DNA from: Terfezia claveryi
Taxonomy: Eukaryota; Ascomycota; Pezizomycetes; Pezizales; Pezizaceae
Assembly: GCA_015179025.1 (NCBI GenBank)
Contig: WHUX01000354.1
Span: forward strand, 1-38,587
Direction of reading: 5' to 3'
Length of the DNA: 38,587 nucleotides
Shown piece after piece: positions 1 through 9,766 of this stretch; position 1 is the stretch's first letter, and each line of letters opens with the position of its first letter. Under the pieces are notes generated by a model that had not been told where the DNA came from, did no database searches, and saw only the letters and a list, made by a program, of their open reading frames with translations. A program made the translations under genes and the position numbers.

Positions 1-453
1 GTAAGAATCTCATGGTTTAGAGGATTCTTTATATATCTGAGAAACTCATGCCTTTGAGACACATATATATATATATGTTTACAGCATGCCTTCCTACAAT
101 ATATACCAGCGGCATATACATGGACGCATAGCAAGGTTGTGACTAGATCTGTCCCTACCAATGTATATAGGCTTTGGAATAACGAAGCCAAATATAACTA
201 TTGCTTGGACAGGCATAGCGCCGGGTTGGCTGCGAGACAACACTAGCTCGAGTTACCAGGCATTCCCGAGCCACGGGCAGCCTAGAAGGGTTGATCATAT
301 CCAGTCGAGTAGATCAGCATATGCTAAGTTTCCCGGCCATCCCAACTATAATAATACGGCAGCTGGCGCGGGCACACTTCTCAATATTCCCAAGGGCATT
401 CGGATTTTATCTCTAACACAAGTCCACAAACTTCTAGAACTATGAGCGAGACG
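1..453. other. A+T-rich stretch without a recognisable gene
   Basis: This stretch carries an (AT)n tract near 62-76 and a 94-codon open frame at 161-445. I recognise no motif in that frame, and its composition does not suggest coding. I see nothing else that can be supported here. Confidence 0.5.
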
Positions 454-708
454 AGAGCACTCTACCAGGCCTCTGATATATACACACATAGCTGACCTAG
501 CTATTATTGTTTTTCTACGAGTAAGTAAGTTTAGTTGTTAAAGGTAAGAGCATTGCCAGACCTCCGATATGTGTACGCACAGCTAACTGAACTTATAGGG
601 TTCTTCTAATGAGCGCTTAAGTTCAGCTGATATAGGTGATAGCATTAGCAGGCCTCCGAGATATGCAAGTATAACTGATAGGTTTGATGGGATTATTTAG
701 GCTATAGA
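454..708. repeat. Decaying tandem repeat, unit about 92 bp, nearly 3 copies
   Basis: Copies begin at 454, 547 and 639. Each starts with a form of AGAGCAYT..CCAGRCCTC followed by GATAT and a CATAGCTRA-like segment. The third copy is shorter and more diverged. The array runs almost directly into the 23-bp minisatellite that follows. No function can be assigned. Confidence 0.6.
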
Positions 709-719
709 GCAAATATGAG

Positions 720-1162
720 GACTGCCTTGCCTCTGAAGTTGCCAATGCCTTGCCTCTGAACTCTCCAATGCCTTGCCTACAAACTCGCCAATACCTTGCC
801 TCCAAACTCGCTAATACCTTGCCTCCAAAGTCGCCAATGCCTTGCCTGCGAAGTCTCCAATGCCTTGCCTACGAAGTCGCCAATGCCTTGCCTGCGAAGT
901 CGCCAATGCCTTGCCTCTGAACTCGCTAATGCCTTGCTTCCAAAGTCGCCAATACCTTGCCTCCGAACTCGCCAATGCCTTACCTCCGAAGTCACCAATG
1001 CCTTGCCTCTGAACTTGTCAATGCCTTGTCTCCGAACTCGTTAATGCCTTGCCTCCGAAGTTGCCAATGCCTTGCATTCCAACTCACCAATGCCTTGCCT
1101 CCGAAGTCACCAATGCCTTGCCTCCAAACTCGCCAATGAACTCGCCAATACCTTGCCTCCAA
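720..1162. repeat. 23-bp minisatellite, about 19 copies
   Basis: The unit is a variant of CCAATGCCTTGCCTCCGAA plus GTCG, 23 bp long and repeated almost without interruption. Variation is concentrated at a few positions (CTCC/CTGC/CTAC, AAGT/AACT, TCG/TCA/TTG). Near 1130-1150 one unit is partly lost. Because 23 is not a multiple of 3, every frame on both strands stays open over long distances. The apparent ORFs here are therefore artefacts of the repeat. Confidence 0.93.
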
Positions 1163-1645
1163 TATCAACTCTACCATCCCTTCACTTCGATATACCGCCA
1201 TTTGCAGTATTAGCCATATTTGCCAGAAGCGAAGTAAGTCTAGTGCATCGTTGAATTATCTCCGCGGGTCTACGTCGGAGGCAGGTGGTATGGGCTGGTG
1301 TTGACGAGTCATATAGGGAGGTAGATGGGATGCATGTTTATATATATAAAGATTTCCAAATACAATTATTATTTATTATCCTTATTTGTAGGTACACCCT
1401 CAGTTATGTGTACGCTTGATAGCACAGGGCTGGCCTGTATTTTAGGGAAGCTAAAGGCCAACCAATTCTAAATACAATAACTAAGGTATGGTTGGGGACC
1501 CAGGGAACTCACAATGAGTGGGGTTGAACCTGCCCACCACAGCAGGTATTCCTGAGCTGGGTTCGGCCCGTAAGGCATATTTGGCCTAGCCAACAGAAGC
1601 AGGGAAGGTGGAGGCCTGGCACCTGGAGGCAAGAAAGTTAGACAC
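1163..1645. other. Non-coding spacer with degenerate GC-richer repeats
   Basis: No gene is visible. From about 1500 the sequence becomes GC-richer, with loosely repeated blocks related to GGCACCTGGAGGCA and AGGGAAGGTGG. These continue into the 3' end of the gag-protease relic. Confidence 0.4.
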
Positions 1646-3124
1646 TTAGTACCCCGAGGTAGGGAAGGTGGGCAGCTGGCCTCCAGAGGCAGGGTAGTGG
1701 GTGCCGGGTGTCCTGATGCAGAGGAGCTGAATACCTGGTATTGGGGGAAGCAAGGTAGAGAAGGTTGGCGTCAGGATGCCATGTATTTCTTGCTTATATA
1801 CAGGTTGCCCTGAGAGGCAACTGGGCAGAAGGGCATGTTCGGGGTGCCTGGGATGCCACATGGGGCAGAGTAAAAAACGGTGGCATCTAGACGCCTCTGC
1901 AGGGCGTTCAAACGCCAAAATTTCTTTCCTGATGTCTGAGTAGGGTAGTATGACCATGTTCTGTTTTGCCATCACTGATTTGTTGACTGACCTTGTCGTA
2001 GATCTCTTCTCCTGATGGTCCGCTATTGGGATCTCTATACCGGATATATGGACCACTCCTTTACTTTCGATATAGTCTATCTTGTAAGCTCATGATACAT
2101 CTCTTCCAATCAAGAAATTGCAGTCTAGTTCCTTAATTACTTGGAATTCCACCCATATCTTTACAACCTTTCCCGGCTCTCCTTTCAATACCTCAGCCGA
2201 AAGTAAGTACACTGGGATTGTGACAAACCCCATTGTTTCTTCGTGTCCTCCACCTACCCCCTTGAAGTTTGGGTTGAATTTTGGGTAGGATTTGATTTTT
2301 ATCTCTGGTACTTCTACAGTAAGGACTGATTCCTTTATCAGATATTGTCTACCCATATCACCACATCCCACTACTGTGGGGCGTCCTACTGATAGTGTGC
2401 CCAACTATACCTCCAGACGGAGTAGGTTACCGTTCAGCTATGACAGGCTTTTTTCCATTGAGGGTGCTTGTTCTATGTCAATGATCTCCACCTGTTTGCT
2501 CAAGAGGACCTTTCTCGAGTGTGAGAATGATAGTAGAGTTGTGCGGGTTATATTGTAGTGGGATATCTCATTATTCGAGTTCGAGTCTTCATTGTCTCCT
2601 ATATCTGACTCAGAGGCTTCTGCTACTGCTATCTTGTAGCTCTTCCTTTTCATAATTTCTGATCTTTCTTCTACTCTAGTTGGTTTGTCTTTCCCTTTGG
2701 TCTTCTCAGGCTTTTCGGATCTCTCTTTTCTCTTCTCTGGGCATTGGTTTCTGTAATGGTCTTCCTCACAGACCATGTAGGGTCCCAGGCCTTTCTTAAA
2801 GGGTTTAGCTTTATTTTCTCTTGCTTTCCCCAAACTCATTTCTGACTTTAGAGTTGAGGAGCTTAGATTCTATGATGCCTTCTTCTTCATCTCTTTCTTT
2901 CTTTTCTCCACTTGTAGTGCTCGTGAACTGAGTTCCTCCCAAAAATCTACCAGATGTAGGTGACAGTATAATATCACTGCTACCTCTGGAGCGTGTCTCT
3001 CTAGTCCTCTCCATATCTCGTACATTACATTCCTGTCCAAGATAGAGGGTTCAGCTCACCTGTGCAGGTTTAGTTTTTCGTAGAAGTAGTGGTTTGACAT
3101 CTCCTTCCATGGTTTCAATACCCA
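1646..3124 (-). pseudogene. Old gag-protease frame, C-terminal part (zinc knuckle, retropepsin-like)
   Basis: This is the downstream half of a leftward retroelement gag-pro reading frame. The knuckle is at about 2740-2790: the second Cys, His and last Cys survive (C-EED-H-YRNQ-C), but the first Cys has become Tyr and one spacer residue is lost. A K/E-rich charged segment follows. Then comes an aspartic-protease-like stretch (2090-2404) ending in a hydrophobic block and FLIGRD, as retropepsins do near their C-terminus. All pieces lie in one frame from 3124 to 1646, separated only by stop codons, several of them explicable as CGA/CAG-to-stop. I could find no RT, RNase H or integrase, so the element is incomplete or its pol lies outside the window. 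It is a different family from the chromoviruses at 25-38 kb. Confidence 0.68.
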
Positions 3125-3132
3125 CTCGTCTG
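3125..3132. repeat. 8-bp target-site duplication CTCGTCTG, left copy
   Basis: It is identical to 5923-5930 on the other side of the hAT element. Eight base pairs is the hAT-superfamily duplication length. In the interrupted gag it encodes part of the Ala/Thr-Asp-Glu codons. Confidence 0.93.
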
Positions 3133-3148
3133 TACGCCTGGGCACGAG
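3133..3148 (+). repeat. hAT terminal inverted repeat, left
   Basis: TACGCCTGGGCACGAG is the exact reverse complement of 5907-5922. Confidence 0.93.
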
Positions 3149-3245
3149 CCGGCTTGAGTCGAGCCCGGGGGGTAGGCTCGAGCCGGCTCGACATTTCACA
3201 GTAAGGCTCGAGCCGGCTCGAGCTCAGGGAAAGGCGGTCTCGAGC
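3149..3245. repeat. hAT left subterminal repeats
   Basis: Three or more blocks of the self-complementary core CTCGAGCCGGCTCGAG occur, some with one or two changes. They match the inverted set at the right end. The blocks are palindromic, as expected for sites bound by a dimeric transposase. Confidence 0.75.
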
Positions 3246-3306
3246 TTTTTCACCAGCGAGATACTAATAAAATAGATATACATGAACTAAATACAAAGGC
3301 CAATTC

Positions 3307-5681
3307 CTAATCATCCTTATTCAAAGTTTCCACAGGAAACCCCGCAATATCACCATCTACACTAAGCTCTTGAAGCCGGTCCAGTAGCTCCCGCTCTGCC
3401 GTCAACTCCTCCGGCGTAACCTCTGGAAAGCCCAACCAGTTTTTACTACACATCAATGCATTCATCATGTTCTCACTTAGGGAGCTTCAGCGCTTGGTGA
3501 GAATCTTACCAGCAATTGAAAACATTCGCTCTGAGGGAACGCTGGTTGCTGGTACTGCAAGAAAATCTCGGGCCATGAGAGATAGATGTGGAAACTTCGA
3601 TGCATAGGTTCGCCACCACTCAATCGAATCCACCTAAAGAGCTAGTAAGTATTGGAACCAATTTATAAGTAGAAAGCATGCATACCTTTCGCCCTTCTAC
3701 TGGCTCTTCCAGATATACCTCGATTTCTGATGGTGCATTAGATGACAGGGTAGATGATTGGGAGCCGAAAACTGCGAGAATAAAATCATCATCTAAGCTA
3801 TCATTCTCAAAAGGATCTGGAGTGCTTGGACGGTCGGAATCAGAGGGGGTTGGTGCATATTGATCATTGTAAGTCTGTACAAAGCTGGTGCGTGCATCGA
3901 TAATCCATTCTTCACGCCATGATAGATTTCAGAAGGTTTGAAGCTTATACCGAGGGTCCAATATTGTCGCAATAGCTTGAGAGGATGTGGTTTGTGCATA
4001 ATATCGATCGAGCTTAATCCATGCTTGTGTCACCGCTTGAAATAGATCACTATCAGGATCCGTTTCTCGAAGCTCATCAACAAGCTGCTCTAGCCGTGAT
4101 GCCAAAACTGCGAAATATGGTAGTTGAACTGAAAGGGTTGGATAGGAGCTGCCAGGTAAATGTTCTGTAGCTTTTACAAAAATCTCCAGAATAGTACGTA
4201 ACTGACTGAGCAAATTCCAATCATCATCTGACAACAAATAGGAGTGAAGGGATTCTTCAAGTCTGCTGACAGCATGAACAGCAGGCCACAGTTGAATTAA
4301 CCGATTGAGCATATCATATGTAGAATTCCACCTAGACTAAATATTAGTAGAAGACTATATTACCCAGAGTTGAAGAGGATATACCGAACCGGCATATCCA
4401 AAATGAGCTTTAATGGAGGTAACTTAGCAGCTAGACTTTAAGCTTCGAAGCTTTCCCACAATAAATTTGAGGATCGGATTTTTTGGATAATTTTTCTAGC
4501 ACGCCAAAAAACTTGGGGAATCTGATCAATTGGACTTCGGTCTGTATCTGTTTGGTTGTCATTAGAGTCCTCAGTTGCAGCAATTTGTAAATGAGATAAT
4601 AGCTCCTGAACTGCAAGGTTAATAATATGAGCCATGCAGCGAATATGATGATCTTTTGCTTTGAAACTAGGTAAGGATTTCTCCAGAAGCTGCAACATCT
4701 TAGTATTAGTAGATGCGTTGTCAGTAGTAATAGCTCGTATATGCTTAGTTAACTGAAAGCGCTGGAAAACAGAAAGAGATACACGACTTAATGAATCTGC
4801 TGTATGTGAGCCTCATAATCTCTCAAAACCCAATAATATAGAAGGATATTCCCAATTCCTCCCTTCTATATAATGCCCGGTAATACCAAGAAAAGGAATT
4901 TGAGTTGAAGAAGACCAAGCATCTAAAGTAAAACTTATTTTTCCCCCTTCTTTATAATGATCTTGAAGACGTTTCAAAACCTACTGAAATAAGGTAGTAT
5001 ACAAAGCTTGTATCTCACGAACTAAAGTACGCCTTGAAATCATGCGAACCTTGCTATTGCAATATTGTAGTAACTTCTGGAGGTTGGAATTTTCAACAAG
5101 CGCAAGTGGTGAATTTGAACTAATAATAAATCCTGCCAAATACTCGCGAAATACCTATATAAATCTTAGTATAAATTCAATATATAATTAGAGCGAAATA
5201 CCTTATTATCAAATTGTGACAATCCTCCTCGGCTTGGTCCTTGTGCTGCTGCTGTAGCAAGTGCAAATGGTGTTGTTCCAACAGTAGTATTGGAGCTAGA
5301 AGAATCCAACTCACGCAATTTAGCATCCTCTTCAGCTTGAGTTGTTAGAAGACGTGGGTGATGCTTGCGCAAATGTCGCAATTGTGTACTACTTGTTGTA
5401 AAATTTGAACGCACTCTCCATGGAGACCGATGACAATGTGTACAGTAAATGACATGATATCCTGAAAGACATGTTAGCTGTATGAATACTTATATACCTA
5501 GTACTATACCTGGATCATCTTCTACTGATTTTCGAATAAGCAGCTTGCGGGAATAAATATAGTTATTAAATCGCCATGATGCTTCACCTGAGACTATGTG
5601 TGAATCTTGTAGTTCTTCATATCGACCGGTAAGTGAATTGATAAAATCTTGCATTGCGGGGGTAGGACGAGATATTGACAT
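3307..5681 (-). pseudogene. hAT transposase, five exons, five nonsense mutations
   Basis: I infer exons 5681-5510, 5461-5202, 5154-4385, 4331-3686 and 3633-3307. They total 2,175 nt, exactly 725 codons, with introns of 47-53 bp. In order: an N-terminal region, a BED zinc finger (YCTHC, then a Q-L-R-H-L-R-K-H-H stretch, about 5340-5450), FTLDAWSS and ITTDNAS motifs of the RNase H-like core, HIINLAVQ, WNSTYDML (created across intron 3), LDPRYKL, and the C-terminal hAT dimerisation block FLAVPATSVPSERMFS. In-frame stops follow FQ, FERL, SFEA, LQTF and TKR. Each sits where CAG, CAA or CGA would read through, so C-to-T changes explain all five. The first ATG at 5681 is chosen because the codon before it is GTG and splicing from there keeps frame throughout. 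Confidence 0.93.
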
Positions 5682-5789
5682 CACGGAAGTTGCAGCAGGT
5701 TGCAGAAGAAGTTCTGAAAAAATATTGAATTGGATGGGGGGAAGCCACTATATTCAGCGATATTACCCTTGCTCCCACACCTGGATATC

Positions 5790-5906
5790 TGCGGGTTTTG
5801 GCGGCCCGAAGGATCATCGGGCTCGAGCCGAAGCTCGAGCTTGTGTGACCTTGGGCTCGAGCCGGCTCGGGCTCGTGGCTCGAGCTTTTGGCTCAAGCCG
5901 GCTCGG
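5790..5906. repeat. hAT right subterminal repeats
   Basis: Several GGCTCGAGCC/GGCTCGAGCTT blocks occur in inverted orientation relative to the left set. The A+T-poor composition contrasts with the element's interior. Confidence 0.75.
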
Positions 5907-5922
5907 CTCGTGCCCAGGCGTA
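5907..5922 (-). repeat. hAT terminal inverted repeat, right
   Basis: CTCGTGCCCAGGCGTA is the exact complement of the left end and is followed by the second CTCGTCTG duplication at 5923-5930. Confidence 0.93.
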
Positions 5923-7150
5923 CTCGTCTGCAAGTTCTTTCAGTTGTCTTGTATCTTCTCCGAATGCCTCATGAAGGAGCTGTTTCCAACCTTCTAGCTC
6001 ATTTAGGTATCTCATCTCGTAATCATTTAGTATTACAAACCAGTACTTAGCTGGGCCCTTCAGGCATTTTGGAATGGTTTTGGTGACTTCTACTTCCCCA
6101 TAAAATCTGGCGGACACTTCCAATTGTTTGATGAAATATTCAACGTTCTCTCTATTAAAGTCTATAAGGTCTTTTGCTTGTAGGGAAACATTGTGTCTCT
6201 TTGAGGGTCTGTCACCTCTTCTCCGATCTCTGTTGTAATCCTATCTATCTTACCGGTCTTTATTCTCATCCTCAGCCCTAAGAGTTACATGTTCTCTTTC
6301 CTGGCTTTCTCTTCGCTCGCCTCCTCGCAGGTTGAGAGGGGCACTGAAGATTATATGAGATGTAGGTAAGTTTGTAAAGATGGGTCTATCGTCTTGGGGG
6401 GCATTTTCGAGTCTTGTTTTGGGGATGGTTGGTAAGGGTCAGGGTTTGAGAGCTTCACTATTGGCTTTCTCTATCCGATTCATCCTCTTTGTCACCTTAC
6501 TTATCTCTTAATGAAATATACTTATCAGGGTTGCCATCTCTTTCTTTTGACTCTCTTTTATCTGGTGGAAGAGTTCATAGAAGTCTGAGAAATGGTTTTT
6601 ATCCTGATTTCTAGTATGTTTCTCCTTTTATTTAGCTTGTGCCAGTAGGGACTATCTGCATGCCCCCTAATATTGGTGTTCTGGTAGAGTAGGGAGGCTT
6701 GAGTAGAGTTTGGGTAGTTCGAGGTAGCTTGTTGAGGGTTCCTCCTCCTGTTCTTCTTACTCAGGCTCCTTAGAATTTTGTTTCTAGAAATTGTCTCCTT
6801 CTTCTGAGTTATCTTCATTCTCTTCCTGGTCATTGTAGTGGAAGGGGAATACATTTCTGAATAGGATTTGGGAAATTTTAGATAAAGGTTTAAAGGCATC
6901 CGCCTCTTCCCTATTCAATTCACCCCTCGACATTCTTCGAATTGGTGTCCTCTTCATTTTATCGAGAGTGAAGGTTTCTTGTCTTGTTTTGAGTAGTATG
7001 AGCAGTTATCACCAACAAGGTTTGGCTGGGGCACCGTGGGTGTGAGTAAGGGGGGTTTGAACCTTAGGTTCAGTTTCAGGAAGACTTGCCTCATGGGGGC
7101 ACCTGAGTTAGACGGAGGAGTCCTCGGAGAATGGAATAAGAATAGAGGCA
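5923..7150 (-). pseudogene. Old gag frame, N-terminal and capsid part, upstream of the hAT insertion
   Basis: The gag frame is clearest at 5923-6420. A basic R/D-rich stretch (NRDRRRGDRP) leads to a retrotransposon-gag-like block: NRENVEYFIKQL, then KCLKGPAKYW, then LNELEGWKQLLHEAFG. It stops at the hAT junction within ADE and resumes on the far side of the element as DEWVLKPW, in the same frame once 2,798 bp are removed. Between about 6420 and 7150 similarity is weak and stops are dense; this may be the gag N-terminus or leader. In-frame stops include TAA and TAG near 6240-6255. Confidence 0.68.
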
Positions 7151-7432
7151 AAAAAAGGGGAGATCTTGTCTACAAAATGAGATAGGCCCTCGGTGGAAAA
7201 TGAAGTATTGCTACCAACTGTGAGAGCAAAAGACGGTATGCTATGTAGATTCTTGCCTGAAGGGCTTTCTTGAGAGGACTCCCCTCTCTCTCTATATATA
7301 CAGGTCTCTAACAGTATGCTAGTTCCTTCCTCTTTCCCCTTCGAGGATTCCTCTCTTCTCTATACATACAGGTCTAGCTATATCTACAAGTCTGGTACTT
7401 CCCCTTTGAGTAAGGGAACCTTACAGATGTTT

Positions 7433-7740
7433 GAATACTTATATTCGAGAAGTTCGAATACTTATGATCAGGATTTCTGAATTCGCATGTTCGAGATATC
7501 TGAATTCGCATAACCAAGATATCTAAATACTCATGTTCGAGAAGTCCGAATACTCATAATCAAGATATCTGAATTTGCATGTTCGAGATGTCTGAATGCT
7601 CATGTTCGAAAAGTCCGAATACTTATGCTCGAGATGTCTGAAAACTCATGCTTATGATATTATGAATTAGCATGCTTGAGATAGTTGAATTCCGCATGCT
7701 TGAGATATCTGAATACACATCGAGATATCTGAATAAGCAT
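7433..7740. repeat. Second 23-bp minisatellite, about 13 diverged copies
   Basis: The unit resembles GAATACTCATGTTCGAGATA plus TCT, 23 bp, with occasional 20- or 24-bp copies. The termini alternate between ATATCT and AAGTCC types. It is much more diverged than the 720-1162 array and unrelated in sequence, although the period is the same. Confidence 0.85.
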
Positions 7741-7788
7741 ATATTTGAGTATGGTTGCTTATACTGAATTTGGTACTCCCATTGCATT

Positions 7789-7954
7789 AGAGTCCTGCAT
7801 TAGCATATATTTAGTACATATATTATAGGTTTAAAGCGTGCTGCATACTCGCCCTCTGTTATAGGTACCTCCCTTATATCAGAGTCCTGCATTAGCCTAT
7901 ATTTAATATATATATTATAGGTTTAAAGCATGCTGCATACTCACTCCCTATTAT
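7789..7954. repeat. Direct repeat of 74 bp, two copies
   Basis: Copies lie at 7789-7862 and 7881-7954. Each begins AGAGTCCTGCATTAGC and contains ATTATAGGTTTAAAGC followed by TGCTGCATACTC. They differ at a handful of positions, mostly transitions. An 18-bp spacer separates them. Confidence 0.85.
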
Positions 7955-8215
7955 GCAGGGTACCAAATTCATTGCCACCTAACTGTATAGTATGTTTGCC
8001 ATTCTTAACGTAAAACGAGCAAGTGTTAATAAGCGAGAACTGCCACTTTCGTTACAATTTATGACACCAACTCTTTATTTTCTATTGTACTTGTTGTTTA
8101 GCTCGTTTATATCTTTTCTTTATAGTATTGCTATTCCACCTCCTCACTCATTACCAAACATCATACAGCATGCCTTTTATATATATAAGATAGACCTTCT
8201 TGTACATAACAGATG

Positions 8216-8253
8216 TATACATATACATATACATATATATATATACCCGTCCA
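8216..8253. repeat. ATAC/AT-rich microsatellite
   Basis: A short run of ATACAT repeats passes into (AT)n. No function is evident. Confidence 0.7.
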
Positions 8254-8734
8254 CATATATATTCGCACATACTGGTACTCTCACACGTCCGTACATACTT
8301 ATGCTTCTTAATCGTTAGATGAGGTGATCTTTGACTAGTCATACATCTATTCATCCGCCGTATGCAGTTGTTTATAGAGGCATAGCATTGTCTGGTTTGC
8401 ACAAACCTTAGAAAACTATGCAGCAATAGCAATTTTGGTGCCACACGCCTGTAGGATGATATGATGTATGTAAATAAGCATGCATTCACTAAGTCTAGGT
8501 CGTCTGGCATATGACCCTATAGGCTCGACATACCTGACTAAGCTATCTATTTATTTATGTTATGCACGTATACAGCTAAGTATGTAGCTATGTGGTAACT
8601 ATATAGTAGTCTGGTTAGGTAACTAGTACCACACCCACTAACTGGCCAATGCTCTCAAGTTTTGCCTCCATCACCACATCCCTTCCTTAGCCTTTCTGCC
8701 CTTAGATTGTAACTACCGTCTCCCCTTGGCCTTC
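8254..8734. other. A+T-rich spacer, nothing recognised
   Basis: Frames are short on both strands and no motif, repeat or RNA gene could be supported. Confidence 0.4.
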
Positions 8735-8850
8735 CTGAGAGTTGGACGGATTTGTTATTGTTGTTATTGTCTCGAGTATCACTTGCATCGCAGATGATGT
8801 GGAGCTATTGTTGTTGTTATAAAAGTCGCACCCTTATTAGATAAAGTGGT
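8735..8850. repeat. Diverged LTR-like fragment with hairpin and TTATTG spacers
   Basis: The piece has GAGAGTTGGACGG, then repeated GTTATTGTTGTTATTG, then an imperfect hairpin (ATCACTTGC / GCAGATGAT). The same order, a GAGAGTC-type stem and TTATTGTTATTG spacers with ATCACCTGC/GCAGGTGAT hairpins, occurs in the LTRs at 25.4-38.6 kb. It could be a very old relative of those LTRs or convergence of simple sequence. Confidence 0.35.
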
Positions 8851-8889
8851 GTCTTCGTCAGATGTGCTTTATTCGCTTATGAAAATTGG

Positions 8890-9190
8890 AATCAAACCCT
8901 CCCTTACTGTCCATCTAGAGCCTTAATTTTTCTTGATGTTGTAGAGCTGAAGCATCTTCTGCATCTATAGAGATTCTGTTCTCCTGACTACATCATGATA
9001 TACTCCGCTTCTGTGGATGATAAAGTCATAATGTCCTGCTTCCTTAACGTCTATCCTACAGGTGACTATCTGTCTATAATGAGAATGCCAGATATTGCCT
9101 TTGACTCGAGAGCCTCTTCTCACTGACCCTATACAACACACTCCTGACAGACCAAAAAGTGCAGATTCATCTATATCTCCGCACACATAA
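8890..9190 (-). pseudogene. Ty1/copia RNase H relic
   Basis: On the minus strand, 8998-9028 reads TLSSTEAEYI. This is the highly characteristic C-terminal RNase H motif of Ty1/copia Pol (LSSTEAEY). A G-Q-N-L-Y-R-C-R-R-C tail follows, matching the usual G-x-x-x-x-W-L-R-x-L pattern in spacing. Upstream and downstream of this motif the reading frame is broken by stops and frameshifts. Only this small part of the polyprotein is recognisable. Confidence 0.6.
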
Positions 9191-9766
9191 GGCCCCCGAG
9201 CACCAAAACAAGTTTATTCAAGAGAGCGCGACATAGAGTACAACATATCCCAGTTTCACATCTTCAAGTCCCTATCTTTATACTTTCCCCTATCCCTTAA
9301 GTTCTTAATTTCCATGATAACCTGCAACTCTTCTGGCCCACACTGTATCTCAGTATGTTTGCCATGTTGAGCAATAATGCTCAATTATACCTCCAAGAGC
9401 CTATCAGGGATTTGATAACTCCCATACCACCGCTCAACCAATAAGGACCAACAGCAATACACCATTCCGGTTGGCTAACAGAGACAAAGGCATCATTGCC
9501 TGGCTGACTTACAGACATGAGACCCGTCAGAAGATCCGCCATCATAGCACCCTGCTGTCACAATACCCCATTGTCATAACATTTACTGTCATAACACCCC
9601 GCCATCATCATAACAGCTTTGATACTCCTAGCTCACTGAATTTGTTACGTGATCTCCAAACCATATTACGCTTCTAGAGTATAGTTTCACCTAGCGGCCC
9701 GACAACATTATAGTACGAACATACATAGCCCTAAGGCATATATTATATCTGGTCATTCCAGGTTAG
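9191..9766. other. Spacer or 5' leader upstream of the LINE frame
   Basis: There is no convincing gene. A 68-codon frame at 9471-9677 has no recognisable motif. The segment may be the 5' untranslated region of the LINE that follows, because the ORF1 frame opens only at 9767, after a TAG at 9764. Confidence 0.4.

Larger units (their letters stand above)
3133..5922 (-). mobile_element. Complete hAT DNA transposon inserted in gag
   Basis: This 2,790-bp element is bounded by perfect 16-bp terminal inverted repeats (TACGCCTGGGCACGAG at 3133-3148 and its complement at 5907-5922). An 8-bp duplication flanks it. Both ends carry subterminal copies of GGCTCGAGCCGGCTCGAG-like palindromic blocks (about 3148-3245 and 5790-5906), typical transposase-binding arrays of hAT elements. 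The single gene inside is leftward. The ends are intact, but the transposase is broken by nonsense codons, so the copy could move only if transposase were supplied elsewhere. Confidence 0.95.

Noticed and set aside
161..445. 94-codon frame with ATG
   Set aside because: No motif, no homologous pattern recognised, no splice context, and the flanks are repeats.
623..1254. Several 60-82-codon open frames on both strands
   Set aside because: They are produced by the 23-bp tandem repeat, which keeps all frames open; none has an independent sign of coding.
5596..6050. Open frames of 106-133 codons on the plus strand over the hAT right end
   Set aside because: They cross the hAT terminus into gag and are antisense shadows of the transposase and gag.
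8001..8330. 108-codon plus and 119-codon minus frames around the ATAC repeat
   Set aside because: Low-complexity A+T-rich sequence without motifs.
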